A stretch of 64,000 nt of DNA from the NCBI GenBank assembly GCA_013298025.1, contig JAAFJE010000009.1:1-64000 (forward strand), read 5' to 3'. Source of the DNA: Cytophagales bacterium. Its GTDB lineage: Bacteria; Bacteroidota; Bacteroidia; Cytophagales; Spirosomataceae. Positions 43,195-52,135 of this stretch are shown in pieces; the first letter of the stretch is position 1, and each line of letters starts with the position of its first letter. Position numbers and translations under genes: made by a program. The notes under the pieces are model-generated. The model did not search any database. It saw only the letters and a list, made by a program, of their open reading frames with translations, and was not told the origin of the DNA.

Positions 43195-43246
43195 GTATAA
43201 AAGCTTTAAGTTGCGTTCTGTATCAACTTTATCATGTAATATTGGC

Positions 43247-44872
43247 TTACAAAATAAAGCGTGTTGACAAGAAGTTAGATTCTTGGTTTTCAACAATTTG
43301 ATTGACCAACACTTTGTTTTCAGGCGTTAATTTGGTGGCTACTACGGTTCTGATAGAAAACGAACGCAAAGCTGCCGTTACCGATAACGTACCTTCTGCC
43401 GAATCTTTACGACCAGTGAAAGGGAATGTATCGGGCCCTCGTTGGCATTGAGCGTTGATATTGACACGTGACACTTGGTTTACGGTAGCGTCTATTAGTT
43501 CAGAAATTTGGTGAACGTCTGTTCCAAAAATAGAAACTTGCTGTCCGTGCGAAGAGGCAATGATGTAATCTATTGGTTCTTCGATGCTATCAAATGGCAC
43601 AACTGGCACAACTGGGCCAAATTGTTCTTCGTGCCATACCTTCATTTTGTTGTTTACAGGGTACAACAAAGCTGGGAAGAACAACGATTTATAACCTTCG
43701 CCACCGCCTTCGTTGATAATTGAAGCACCGTGCATTTTGGCATCTTCAAGCAATTCTTTCAAATATGCAGGCTTGTTTGGCTCTGGTAGTGGGGTGATAT
43801 TTACGCCTTTTTCCCACATCATACCAACCTTCAATTTACTGATTTCTTCGGCCATGCGGGCATTAAATTTGTCTGCCAAAGAACGATGTACAAACATAAT
43901 TTTCAAGGCTGTACAACGCTGACCATTGAACGAAAGTGAGCCAAGCATACATTCTTTTACCGCCAATTCGAGGTCTGAGGTTTCCGTAACGATGGCTGCA
44001 TTTTTGGCATCTAGTCCTAAAATAGCACGCAAGCGGTTTACTTTAGGGTGCATTTTCTTCAATTTATCGGCTACTTTCGACGAGCCAATCAAGGTCAATA
44101 CATCAATTTTCCCCGACTCCATTAGGCTAGGAATCACCGAGTTACCACGACCATACACCGTATTGATTACCCCGGCTGGAAACGAATCTCTGAACGCCTC
44201 CAACAACGGATAATGCAATAAAGTACCGTGTTTTGGTGGTTTGAACAACAAGGTATTTCCCATGATAAGGGCAGGAATCAACGTGGTGAATGTTTCGTTC
44301 AATGGGTAGTTGAAAGGTCCCATACACAGCACCACACCGAAAGGCGAGCGACGCACTTGTCCAATAATTCCTTCTTCAATCAAGAACGTAGAAGACTTGC
44401 GGTCGATGTCTTTTAGGGCATCAATCGTGTCGTAGATGTATTGTACGGTACGGTCAAATTCTTTTTGCGAATCGCCCAACGATTTACCAATTTCCCACAT
44501 CAACAACTTCACTACTTCGTCACGTTTCTGAATCATTTTATGCGTAAATTTCTCTACACATTCAATGCGTTGCGAAACGCTCATCGAAGGCCATTCGCCT
44601 CGGCCGTTGTTGTAGGCTTTTACGGCGGCGTACAACACTTCAATGGCATCGGGAGCATCGGTGATAGGATACGAACCAATGCGTTTTTGTACCAATCCTT
44701 GTTCTGTTTTTACATATACCGGCGACCACACATCTTGTGTTTTGCCCGTCCATTGACGCATCTCACCATTGACCAAATACTCTTTTTGCTCAATGGGTTC
44801 GGTAATATTATAAGCTGCTGGGATGTCGGCTTCGACTGGAAACAAAGCTTCAAATTTTGTGATACTACTCAT
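43247..44872 (-). CDS. aldehyde dehydrogenase, NADP-dependent glyceraldehyde-3-phosphate dehydrogenase-like
   Basis: This 541-residue ALDH-superfamily enzyme has the catalytic Cys in FNGQRCTALK (Cys320), the Asn-containing MGPFNYPLNETF block (about 184-195), and a cofactor loop TLIGSSKVADKL. The sequence style matches non-phosphorylating GapN-type enzymes, which oxidise glyceraldehyde-3-phosphate with NADP+. The usual ELGGK general-base motif is replaced by GLDAK (about 286-290). This may be a subfamily trait, but it makes the exact activity uncertain. It is monocistronic with a downstream terminator. Confidence 0.8.
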   Translation of the reverse strand: MSSITKFEALFPVEADIPAAYNITEPIEQKEYLVNGEMRQWTGKTQDVWSPVYVKTEQGLVQKRIGSYPITDAPDAIEVLYAAVKAYNNGRGEWPSMSVSQRIECVEKFTHKMIQKRDEVVKLLMWEIGKSLGDSQKEFDRTVQYIYDTIDALKDIDRKSSTFLIEEGIIGQVRRSPFGVVLCMGPFNYPLNETFTTLIPALIMGNTLLFKPPKHGTLLHYPLLEAFRDSFPAGVINTVYGRGNSVIPSLMESGKIDVLTLIGSSKVADKLKKMHPKVNRLRAILGLDAKNAAIVTETSDLELAVKECMLGSLSFNGQRCTALKIMFVHRSLADKFNARMAEEISKLKVGMMWEKGVNITPLPEPNKPAYLKELLEDAKMHGASIINEGGGEGYKSLFFPALLYPVNNKMKVWHEEQFGPVVPVVPFDSIEEPIDYIIASSHGQQVSIFGTDVHQISELIDATVNQVSRVNINAQCQRGPDTFPFTGRKDSAEGTLSVTAALRSFSIRTVVATKLTPENKVLVNQIVENQESNFLSTRFIL

Positions 44873-45185
44873 AATAATATGACTCTTGTTTTTGGTTCAG
44901 AAAAAAGTTTATTGTGCTTTTGTTAAACTTGAAATTGTACAATTTCGTTTGTTTTATTTCTTGCCAAAGTTCAAGAAAAAGAAAATTAATAGCGAAATAC
45001 TCTTTTATTTTCTTAGAATAAGTAAAGGATGTATTGAAAAAATTTAAAAATAGACTTGGTAGCTTGCCCAGAAAGAAGTGTGCAAAAAGCGAAGTAAAGG
45101 GAGGATTTCTATGCAAAAAACGATTTTTATTTGCTCGAATCTTGGAGCAATAACGTGCTAAAGCCAAGCGTAGTAGCTTTCTAAA
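44873..45185. other. intergenic region upstream of the GapN-like gene
   Basis: An AT-rich gap. A leftward 114-codon frame (44865-45209) crosses it and overlaps the dehydrogenase start; its Phe/Lys/Asn-rich composition looks non-coding. No repeat or tRNA seen. Confidence 0.4.
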
Positions 45186-45227
45186 AAGTCGCCCTGCCAG
45201 TAGCAGCATTTGTATGGGCAGGGCGAT
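45186..45227 (-). terminator. terminator after the small conserved gene
   Basis: The arms TCGCCCTGCC and GGCAGGGCGA (10 bp) carry a U-tract (ctttttag) on the minus strand, 15 nt after the 60-codon gene. Confidence 0.7.
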
Positions 45228-45242
45228 TGATAAGCGTCATTT

Positions 45243-45425
45243 TTACTGCGTTTTCAACTGGTATTTTCTCCGAATTTTATTAATCAAAAATTTCTTTTGG
45301 GCGGTAAAACTTTCGGGGTGCATTTCGTTGAAAAGCTTTTTCAACTCGCCGAAAAGCTTGGGGTCGTCCCAAAGAAAGGTTTCGGCATTGATGTTTTTTT
45401 CGGTTAAATATGTTTCAAAAATCAT
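45243..45425 (-). CDS. small conserved hypothetical protein (60 aa)
   Basis: A 60-residue protein, MIFETYLTEKNINAETF..., ending in HPESFTAQKKFLINKIRRKY. I recall this PESFT-QK-FLIN-IRRKY pattern from small uncharacterised proteins of Cytophagales, from memory only. It is followed by its own terminator, which supports expression. It has no signal peptide and is basic at the C-terminus. Function unknown. Confidence 0.65.
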   Translation of the reverse strand: MIFETYLTEKNINAETFLWDDPKLFGELKKLFNEMHPESFTAQKKFLINKIRRKYQLKTQ

Positions 45426-45499
45426 GATTTATGAAAGGTTATCAGCTTTGGGATGGTTGATTTCGGATATACGTAGCGAGTAGCATATAAATTAGACTT

Positions 45500-46681
45500 T
45501 TACAAAGCAGGTAAGGTCTTTTTTTTCAAAAGTATCCAAAGATAAACGAAACTTAGCAAAGACAAAAGGGCTGCCATAGCATAAGGAATAGGCAAATTGG
45601 CAACAATACCCTGATACAACTTACCGCCAGCTACCGCCCCAATACCAATGCCCGCTTCGAGAGCAATATACATGGTGGCAATGGCACGTCCACGGTATAG
45701 CTCATCAGATAAATCGACCGTCCAAGCCGTGAGCGTAGGGGTATTGAAGCCCCAAGAAAAACCAAAAAGTATAGCTGCCACAAAGAACCAATACACCGAA
45801 TGGCTAAAGCCAAGTAAGAGCATTGAACCTATCAAAAATACGCAAGAGGCCATCAATACGGGTACTCTACCGTGCTTGTCGGATGTTTTGGCAAAAAACA
45901 AACGCACCACCAACGAGGCAATGGTATAAACCGTAAAAAATATTCCTTTGTTGCTCATGCCCAATAACTTAGTTTGGTCAGGAACTAGCGTCAATATCAC
46001 GCCAGACGAAAACGATACAAACAGCATGACTAAAAATGTAGGCAATACTCGTGGTTCAAAAATGTCTTCCCAGCCAATTTTAAACAAACGCCATGAAAAA
46101 GCCTGTTTTTGTGTTTGAGGTAAGGTTTCTCGCATATTGACCAGAATCAAAATCGACAACAAAGCAAAAGCCGAGGAGGTGTAAAAAAGTATATCTATCG
46201 AAAAAGTATCTGCCAAATAGCCTCCAATAGTAGGGCCAAACGACATCCCCGTTGCCGTAAAAATACCAAGCATTCCTTGGGCTTCGCCTCGCCTGTCTTC
46301 GGGAATAATATCGGCTACGTATGCCGAGGTTGCCGTTGGTTTTGTACCTGTAGAAAAGCCATGTACAAAGCGTAAAAACAAAAATCCAGCTACGGTATGG
46401 ATAAACGGATAAATGCAACCGCATACAAAGCATACCACCGAGCCAAACGCCATGATGGGTACACGCCCAACGGTATCGGTTAATTTGCCCGAAAAAGGCC
46501 TAGAAAAACCTGCCGTGAGTGTAAACAACGAGATAATATAGCCAATGTACGCCTTGCCGCCCATGCTACTCAAATAATCGGGCAATTCAGGAATCATCAT
46601 CTGAAAACTTGCCGAAAACAAAAAGTTACTTAAACATAGCAACCAAAATTGAAGGGTATAAATAGATTGTGTTTTTGTCAT
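45500..46681 (-). CDS. MFS transporter (drug/H+ antiporter-like)
   Basis: This 393-residue protein has 12 predicted membrane segments. The MFS loop 2-3 motif is GKLTDTVGRVPIMAFG, TM5 carries a motif-C-like GPTIGGYLAD, and the second-half repeat is KTSDKHGRVPVLM. It probably exports a small molecule with proton antiport; the substrate is unknown. It lies 18 nt after meaB on the same strand, so the two may be co-transcribed. Confidence 0.85.
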   Translation of the reverse strand: MTKTQSIYTLQFWLLCLSNFLFSASFQMMIPELPDYLSSMGGKAYIGYIISLFTLTAGFSRPFSGKLTDTVGRVPIMAFGSVVCFVCGCIYPFIHTVAGFLFLRFVHGFSTGTKPTATSAYVADIIPEDRRGEAQGMLGIFTATGMSFGPTIGGYLADTFSIDILFYTSSAFALLSILILVNMRETLPQTQKQAFSWRLFKIGWEDIFEPRVLPTFLVMLFVSFSSGVILTLVPDQTKLLGMSNKGIFFTVYTIASLVVRLFFAKTSDKHGRVPVLMASCVFLIGSMLLLGFSHSVYWFFVAAILFGFSWGFNTPTLTAWTVDLSDELYRGRAIATMYIALEAGIGIGAVAGGKLYQGIVANLPIPYAMAALLSLLSFVYLWILLKKKTLPAL

Positions 46682-46699
46682 CCTGTATAAAAAGCTTCG

Positions 46700-47686
46700 T
46701 CATGATTGCTCCAATAATTGTAGGAGCGTTAGGGCGGCATGAATGGGCAATTGCTTGCCTTGTACAACCGCTTGCTCTAAATCGGGCAATTGTTGAGCGA
46801 CGCTTGGGTTTGTATAAAATCGTTCTTCGAGTGTTTGTTTGATAAATTCGTGCATCCACGCCAAATTTTGTTTTTGGCGTTTTTGGTAAAAAAAGCCATT
46901 TTTTTGTAAAGCTTCTCGGTGTTGTACAATCGTCTGCCAAATGTCGCCAATGCCTGCACGAGTTAATGCCGAGCAAGTAAGCACTTGTGGCGACCACCCA
47001 CTGCTACTGAGCGGAAAAAGATGTAGGGCGTTTTGATATGCTACTTTTGCTTGTTGGGCTTGCCGTTCGTTGCCCGAATCGGCTTTGGTAATAGCAACCA
47101 AATCGGCCATTTCCATAATACCTTTTTTGATGCCTTGCAGCTCGTCGCCAGCTCCTGCCAGCATCAGCAACAAGAAAAAGTCCACCATGCCATGCACAAA
47201 GGTCTCTGACTGCCCTACGCCTACGGTTTCTACCATAATCACTTCAAAACCTGCGGCTTCGCACAAAAGCATGGTTTCTCTCGTTTTGTGCGTTACGCCT
47301 CCCAACGATATACCTGCCGGCGAAGGCCTGATATACGCCAGTGGGTCTCGTGCAAGCTCTTCCATGCGGGTTTTATCACCTAAAATACTTCCTTTTGAAA
47401 TCTGACTACTGGGGTCGATGGCCAGCACTGCAATCTTTTTTTGTTGCTGTGTGAGGTACTTCCCAAAAGTTTCAATAAACGTACTTTTCCCAACACCCGG
47501 CACGCCCGTAATACCCAAGCGAACGGCATTGCCTGTATAAGGCAAAAGTGCTTCTAGTACTTCTTTTGCCAATAGTTTATCTTGTGCCAATTGGCTCTCT
47601 ATCAGTGTGATGGCTCGGCTTAGTACAATTCTGTTGCCAGCCCGCACACCGTCGATGTATTCTTGGGCAGTTAGTCTTTTTCTCAT
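46700..47686 (-). CDS. meaB: methylmalonyl-CoA mutase-associated GTPase MeaB
   Basis: This 328-residue G3E-family P-loop GTPase has Walker A GVPGVGKSTFIE (about 60-71), the DPSSQISKGSILGDKTRM switch region, ETVGVGQSE (about 153-161), and a TKADSGNE base-recognition motif. It protects and reloads B12-dependent methylmalonyl-CoA mutase. The mutase genes are not in this window, but a PduO-type adenosyltransferase is. The ATG at 47686 gives the usual short helical N-terminus. Confidence 0.93.
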   Translation of the reverse strand: MRKRLTAQEYIDGVRAGNRIVLSRAITLIESQLAQDKLLAKEVLEALLPYTGNAVRLGITGVPGVGKSTFIETFGKYLTQQQKKIAVLAIDPSSQISKGSILGDKTRMEELARDPLAYIRPSPAGISLGGVTHKTRETMLLCEAAGFEVIMVETVGVGQSETFVHGMVDFFLLLMLAGAGDELQGIKKGIMEMADLVAITKADSGNERQAQQAKVAYQNALHLFPLSSSGWSPQVLTCSALTRAGIGDIWQTIVQHREALQKNGFFYQKRQKQNLAWMHEFIKQTLEERFYTNPSVAQQLPDLEQAVVQGKQLPIHAALTLLQLLEQS

Positions 47687-47760
47687 GGTTTTTTAGGTAC
47701 TTATCAACGATAAGCAAGGTTTTGTTTTGTTAATTTTTGAGGAAAATCGTATTTCCAAAG

Positions 47761-48441
47761 TTAGGTTTGTTGAAAATAGCGTTTGTCCAACACCTCGGCA
47801 ATCCACAAATCTTCGGGCGTGGTGATTTTGATATTTTCATACGAACCATCAATCAAATGAATGGCAAAGCCTGCGTGTTCTACTACACTGGCATCGTCGG
47901 TAAAAATGGGTAATTCGTTGGTTTCAAAAGCTTGGCGAAGCACCGACAATTGGAAGGTCTGTGGCGTTTGAATCAGCCTTACACCAGCCCTGTCAACGGC
48001 CTTGCCTTGTACCCGAATTGAGTCTTTGGAGGGTACACTTACTACCGCCGAACCCATCGCCAATGCGGTTTCAAAACTTTGGTTGATGGTTTTGGCATCG
48101 GCAAAAGGACGCACGCCATCGTGAATCGCCACCAGTGCTTGGGCATCGTCGATAGCCGATAGCCCGTTTTTACTCGATTCAAAACGAGAAGCACCGCCAT
48201 TGACCAAGCGATGCGGAATTTGCTCGGCAAGGGTAGCGTACTCGGCACAAAGCGATTGCCAATAAGCCTGATGGGCTTGTGGCAAGACCAAAATCAATTG
48301 AATGTTGGCATCGGCTTCTTTAAAACGTAAAAGCGTGTGCATCAAAATAGGCACACCGTTGAGCAACAAAAACTGCTTAGGTAACTGGCTTTTCATGCGG
48401 CTTCCACTGCCGCCAGCTACAATAATGGCATATTTTTTCAT
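47761..48441 (-). CDS. ispD: 2-C-methyl-D-erythritol 4-phosphate cytidylyltransferase
   Basis: This protein of about 226 residues catalyses CTP-dependent activation of MEP in the non-mevalonate isoprenoid pathway. Signature segments are IIVAGGSGSRMKSQLPKQFL at the N-terminus, VAIHDGVRPFAD (about 102-113) and a C-terminal ENIKITTPEDLWIAE. I chose the ATG at 48441 (MKKYAIIVAGG); another in-frame ATG lies at 48453. It is downstream of queA, separated by a terminator hairpin. Confidence 0.94.
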   Translation of the reverse strand: MKKYAIIVAGGSGSRMKSQLPKQFLLLNGVPILMHTLLRFKEADANIQLILVLPQAHQAYWQSLCAEYATLAEQIPHRLVNGGASRFESSKNGLSAIDDAQALVAIHDGVRPFADAKTINQSFETALAMGSAVVSVPSKDSIRVQGKAVDRAGVRLIQTPQTFQLSVLRQAFETNELPIFTDDASVVEHAGFAIHLIDGSYENIKITTPEDLWIAEVLDKRYFQQT

Positions 48442-48457
48442 AGAAAAGTACATAAAA

Positions 48458-48496
48458 AAAGTCGTAAGGACTTAGCGTGTAAATCCTTACGACTAA
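48458..48496 (-). terminator. terminator after queA
   Basis: The arms AGTCGTAAGGA and TCCTTACGACT carry a T-run on the minus strand. It separates queA from ispD. Confidence 0.8.
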
Positions 48497-48513
48497 AAGA
48501 TGAATCATTTGTA

Positions 48514-49566
48514 TTAAATGATTAACATGGCATCTCCATAGCTGAAGAATTTATATTTTTCTTTGATAGCTATTTCATACGCTTGCATAATAAGCTCATA
48601 GCCACCAAAAGCCGAAGTCATCATAATCAAGATGGATTCGGGCAAGTGGAAATTGGTAAGCAAAGCGTTGGGAATACGAAAATCGTAAGGAGGAAAAATA
48701 AATTTATCTGTCCAACCTTCAATTGGCTTCAAATGCCCATCGGCCGAAACCGACGATTCGAGTGCTTTGAGTACGGTTGTACCTACGGCACAAATGCGTT
48801 TGTTGGCATCGATACCAGCATTGACAACCCCACAGGCAGTTGGGTTGATAAGGAAATTTTCGGAATCTGTTTTATGTTTCGTTAGGTCTTCTACATCAAC
48901 TTGGCGGAACGTTCCTAAGCCCACATGTAGTGTTACGGGCGTAAAATTTACCCCTTTCAACTCCATGCGTTTCATGATAATTTTGTTGAAATGCAAGCCA
49001 GCCGTTGGTGCAGCTACAGCCCCTACGTGTTCGGCATAAATGGTTTGGTAGCGGTCTTCGTCGGCGGTTTCTACCTTTCTTTTAAAACGAATTTCGTCGG
49101 GTAGTGGCGTTTCGCCCAATTCATGAATTGCTTTCATCAAAGCTTCGTGGTCGCCATCATACAAAAAGCGAATAGTACGCCCACGAGAAGTGGTATTATC
49201 TATCACCTCGGCTACCAAATCGCTATCGCCAAAGTACAATTTATTACCCACACGAATTTTACGAGCGGGGTCCACTAATACATCCCAAAGGCGGTGTTCT
49301 CGGTTGAGTTCTCTTAAAAGAAATACTTCAATTTTTGCTCCTGTTTTTTCTTTTTGTCCAAATAAACGGGCTGGAAAAACTTTTGTATTGTTAGTCACCA
49401 TTACATCTCCATCGTCGAAATACTGGATGATGTCGGAAAACATTTTGTGTTCAATTTGCTTAGTTTTACGGTTTACGACCATCAAACGAGATTCGCCACG
49501 GTTCTCTGGTGGGTACAAGGCGATGAGGCTCTGTGGTAGGTCAAATCTAAATTCCGAGAGTTTCAT
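48514..49566 (-). CDS. queA: S-adenosylmethionine:tRNA ribosyltransferase-isomerase
   Basis: This 350-residue enzyme adds the cyclopentene-ring precursor to preQ1-modified tRNA during queuosine synthesis. The family blocks are clear: [25 protein letters not shown] at the start, [41 protein letters not shown] and [19 protein letters not shown] near the end. The length is normal. It has a good promoter about 115 nt upstream and a terminator directly downstream. Confidence 0.95.
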   Translation of the reverse strand: MKLSEFRFDLPQSLIALYPPENRGESRLMVVNRKTKQIEHKMFSDIIQYFDDGDVMVTNNTKVFPARLFGQKEKTGAKIEVFLLRELNREHRLWDVLVDPARKIRVGNKLYFGDSDLVAEVIDNTTSRGRTIRFLYDGDHEALMKAIHELGETPLPDEIRFKRKVETADEDRYQTIYAEHVGAVAAPTAGLHFNKIIMKRMELKGVNFTPVTLHVGLGTFRQVDVEDLTKHKTDSENFLINPTACGVVNAGIDANKRICAVGTTVLKALESSVSADGHLKPIEGWTDKFIFPPYDFRIPNALLTNFHLPESILIMMTSAFGGYELIMQAYEIAIKEKYKFFSYGDAMLII

Positions 49567-49681
49567 TCTGGTAGTTTTTGCTGTTTGGTAATTTTATAAG
49601 GCAATTAAAGTAATGTAAAATGTAGGTCTTTCTTAGCGAAAAACTCATTTTAGAGAATGCCCTGCCTTAGTCCGATTCTTG

Positions 49682-49713
49682 CAAATATACAATTTTACAA
49701 AAGGGTTTGTCAA
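49682..49713 (-). promoter_or_regulatory. queA promoter (TTG-N21-TATATTTG)
   Basis: On the minus strand TTG (49711-49713) is followed after 21 nt by TATATTTG (49682-49689), a full Bacteroidetes promoter. The predicted leader is about 110 nt. Confidence 0.6.
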
Positions 49714-49740
49714 CATATATATTTAATACTCAGGAAAAAA

Positions 49741-49944
49741 ATCCAAATCGACTCCCTTTTGAGTCAAAATCGTGAGGCAAGCAATGGGCTGGTAGTGGCA
49801 TCAGCTAGGTTAATTCAAGTAGATTTTTCGGTAGGTCATACTCCTAAAAGAGTAGGTTTTGTAATAGACGCTAATCGTACTAACGGGGTAAGAAAGATTG
49901 AGTTGAGTCAAAGAAGTGGTCATGCTACGAACAGACTTGTTTGA
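49741..49944 (+). other. possible gene fragment in the queA-rmuC gap
   Basis: The 495-bp gap holds a rightward open stretch whose 3' part (SVGHTPKRVGFVIDANRTNG and on to 49944) has protein-like composition. It has no plausible start: its upstream part overlaps the queA promoter. It may be a decayed gene end or chance. I see nothing else in the gap. Confidence 0.2.
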
Positions 49945-50061
49945 TAACATAGCGTAAAATGGTTTGGGTTAAATGGAAAAGTTCTTTAAAATAAGTGTAT
50001 TTCTAGGTGATTCCCAAATTATTAGCTCAACAAGTCCCAATTATTTAGTAAACGGTATCGA

Positions 50062-51315
50062 CTAGGCTTCGTCGGCTTTGTCAATCCACGATTGAGGCAA
50101 TGATTTATTTGTTTTTGCCCCTAAACTTTTGATTTTCTCGGCGGTGCGTACCAAATTGCCTCGCCCTTCGATAAGCTTATTGACGGCGGCATGATAGGTG
50201 TCTTTGGTTTGGTTGAGTTGCTGTCCAATTTTTAGTAAATCGTTGGCAAAGCCTTCAAACTTGTCGTACATTTCGCCGCTCAAGCGAGCAATTTCCAATA
50301 CATTACGGCTTTGTTTTTCCATTTTCCAAACACTAGCAACCGTGCGTAAGGTTGCCAGCAAAGTGGTCGGGCTCACCAACACTACTCGTCTATCCCAAGC
50401 AAAATTAAACAACTCTATATCCGACTGAATCGCCAAGCTAAAAGCCGATTCGATGGGCATAAACAATAGCACAAATTCGGGGGCATTAAGTTGCAAGGCA
50501 GTTTGGTAATTTTTTTCGCTCAGTAAACGAATATGGTTGCGTATCGACGTAAGATGCAGGCTTCTGTATCGCTCTTGCAGGCTTGGGTCGGTTTCGGCAA
50601 TGAGTTGATTATAAGCTACTAAAGATACTTTTGCGTCAATAATCAAATGTTTTTGTTCGGGTAAAAAAACCACTACATCGGGCTTAATGACATCCCCTGC
50701 CAAATTAAGACTGCTCACTTGGGTTTTGTATTCTACCTCTTTGACTAGCCCCGAACGTTCTAGTACTTTTTCCAGAATCAATTCGCCCCAATTGCCCTGC
50801 AACTTGTTGTCGCCTTTCAAGGCATTGGTCAGGTTGTGGGCTTCTTGGCTGATGCGTGCGTTGAGTTCGTAGAGTTTACGCACTTCGGTGATAAGGCTCA
50901 CTTTTTCACGCATTTCGAGGTTGAAGCTTTGCTCTACTTTCGTTTCAAAATCTTTCATTTTTTCTCGAAAAGGAGCTAAAATTTGGGCTAAACCCTCGTG
51001 GTTTTCAAGGCTCAACGAGCGGGCTTTTTGCTCTAAAACCTCGCTTGCCAAATGCTTAAAATCATTGCGTTGGTTGGCGAGTTGCTCTTCTAAATTATGA
51101 AAATTGGTTTCGGCTGTGGCCAAATTTGCCGTCAGTTCTACTACTTTATTGCGTTCGATTGCCAGTTCGGTTTGGGCTTTTTGGAGTTCTTCCTTGGTCA
51201 TTTCAAGGCGATTTTCCTGTACTTTAGCAGTACTTTCTACACGCATTTGGGCATATTTATAGCCCACAACAGCACCCAGTAAAACACCTATAAGCAAATA
51301 AATCCAGTAGTCCAT
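50062..51315 (-). CDS. rmuC: DNA recombination protein RmuC
   Basis: This protein of about 417 residues has an N-terminal membrane anchor (YWIYLLIGVLLGAVVGYKYA). A long coiled coil follows at about 30-190, then the RmuC nuclease-like domain (KLQGNWGELILEKVLERSGLVKEVEY, DVVVFLPEQKHLIIDAKVSLVAYNQL, FMPIESAFSLAI). The family limits inversions and processes DNA ends. I chose the ATG at 51315, where the membrane anchor begins, over an upstream GTG at 51336. Confidence 0.92.
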   Translation of the reverse strand: MDYWIYLLIGVLLGAVVGYKYAQMRVESTAKVQENRLEMTKEELQKAQTELAIERNKVVELTANLATAETNFHNLEEQLANQRNDFKHLASEVLEQKARSLSLENHEGLAQILAPFREKMKDFETKVEQSFNLEMREKVSLITEVRKLYELNARISQEAHNLTNALKGDNKLQGNWGELILEKVLERSGLVKEVEYKTQVSSLNLAGDVIKPDVVVFLPEQKHLIIDAKVSLVAYNQLIAETDPSLQERYRSLHLTSIRNHIRLLSEKNYQTALQLNAPEFVLLFMPIESAFSLAIQSDIELFNFAWDRRVVLVSPTTLLATLRTVASVWKMEKQSRNVLEIARLSGEMYDKFEGFANDLLKIGQQLNQTKDTYHAAVNKLIEGRGNLVRTAEKIKSLGAKTNKSLPQSWIDKADEA

Positions 51316-51448
51316 ATCTTCTTGTGGCGAAAGCACGAAAGTCTAATTTGAGCCTTAAAGTTAGTGATTTTTTTTTCGGCCTATTGATATTGGCATGAGT
51401 TGTGTACAACAATTGATGCAAATGTATGCGGGCATATTTTGCCTAAAG

Positions 51449-52123
51449 CTAAAATAATTTGGCAACCAAATACGCCGCTGCCGCCGCTGCTGCTCCTATC
51501 GACATCACTTTGAAAGCTCCTTTAACAGGCGATTGTCCTGTGATTTTACTCTTAAAAAAACCAAAAATAAAGAGCGTAATGAGCGTAAGTGCTACCGATA
51601 GTTTTAAGCCAAGCAAGGCATCGTCCACGATGAAATAAGGTGATAAAGGCACAATACCGCCGATAATGTACGAAACGCCAATGGTCAAAGCCGAGTTTCT
51701 GGCACGGTTGATGTCGGGTTTTTCTAGTCCTAATTCAAATTTCATCATAAAATGTACCCACTTATCTTTGTCTTTGGCAATGGCATCTACGATAAGGTTT
51801 TGCGTAGCTACATCTAAACCGTAGTCGGCAAATACTTCTCGCACTTCCTCTCTTTCTTTTTCGGGTAGGCGTTCTACTTCGTCGTATTCTCGTCGCAATT
51901 CCGATTCGTAATGTTCTTGCTCGGTTTGCCCGGCCAAATAGCCACCCAAGCCCATCGCAATTGCCCCTGCCACAATTTCGGCAATACCAGCCGTTGTAAT
52001 AATAGATGTTTGCGAAACAGCCCCCGACAAGCCTGCCGCCAAGGCAAAAGGCACGGTGAGGCCATCAGACATACCAATGACCACATCGGTGATAAAATCT
52101 GAGCTTTCAAGATGTTCTTCCAT
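51449..52123 (-). CDS. VIT1/CCC1-family iron/manganese transporter
   Basis: This 224-residue membrane protein has the VIT family start (DFITDVVIGMSDGLTVPFALAAGLSGA) and the AGIAEIVAGAIAMGLGGYLAGQTEQEHY segment that leads into the acidic cytoplasmic metal-binding domain (EREYDEVERLPEKEREEV). Three further helices follow, ending in an Ala-rich one. The family moves Fe2+ or Mn2+. It starts 12 nt after the DUF3667 gene and is likely co-transcribed with it. Confidence 0.88.
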   Translation of the reverse strand: MEEHLESSDFITDVVIGMSDGLTVPFALAAGLSGAVSQTSIITTAGIAEIVAGAIAMGLGGYLAGQTEQEHYESELRREYDEVERLPEKEREEVREVFADYGLDVATQNLIVDAIAKDKDKWVHFMMKFELGLEKPDINRARNSALTIGVSYIIGGIVPLSPYFIVDDALLGLKLSVALTLITLFIFGFFKSKITGQSPVKGAFKVMSIGAAAAAAAYLVAKLF

Positions 52124-52135
52124 AAATATATGTGT

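Noticed and set aside
44865-45209. 114-codon ORF upstream of the GapN-like gene
   Set aside because: Overlaps the dehydrogenase start and a terminator; Phe/Lys/Asn-rich composition typical of chance frames.
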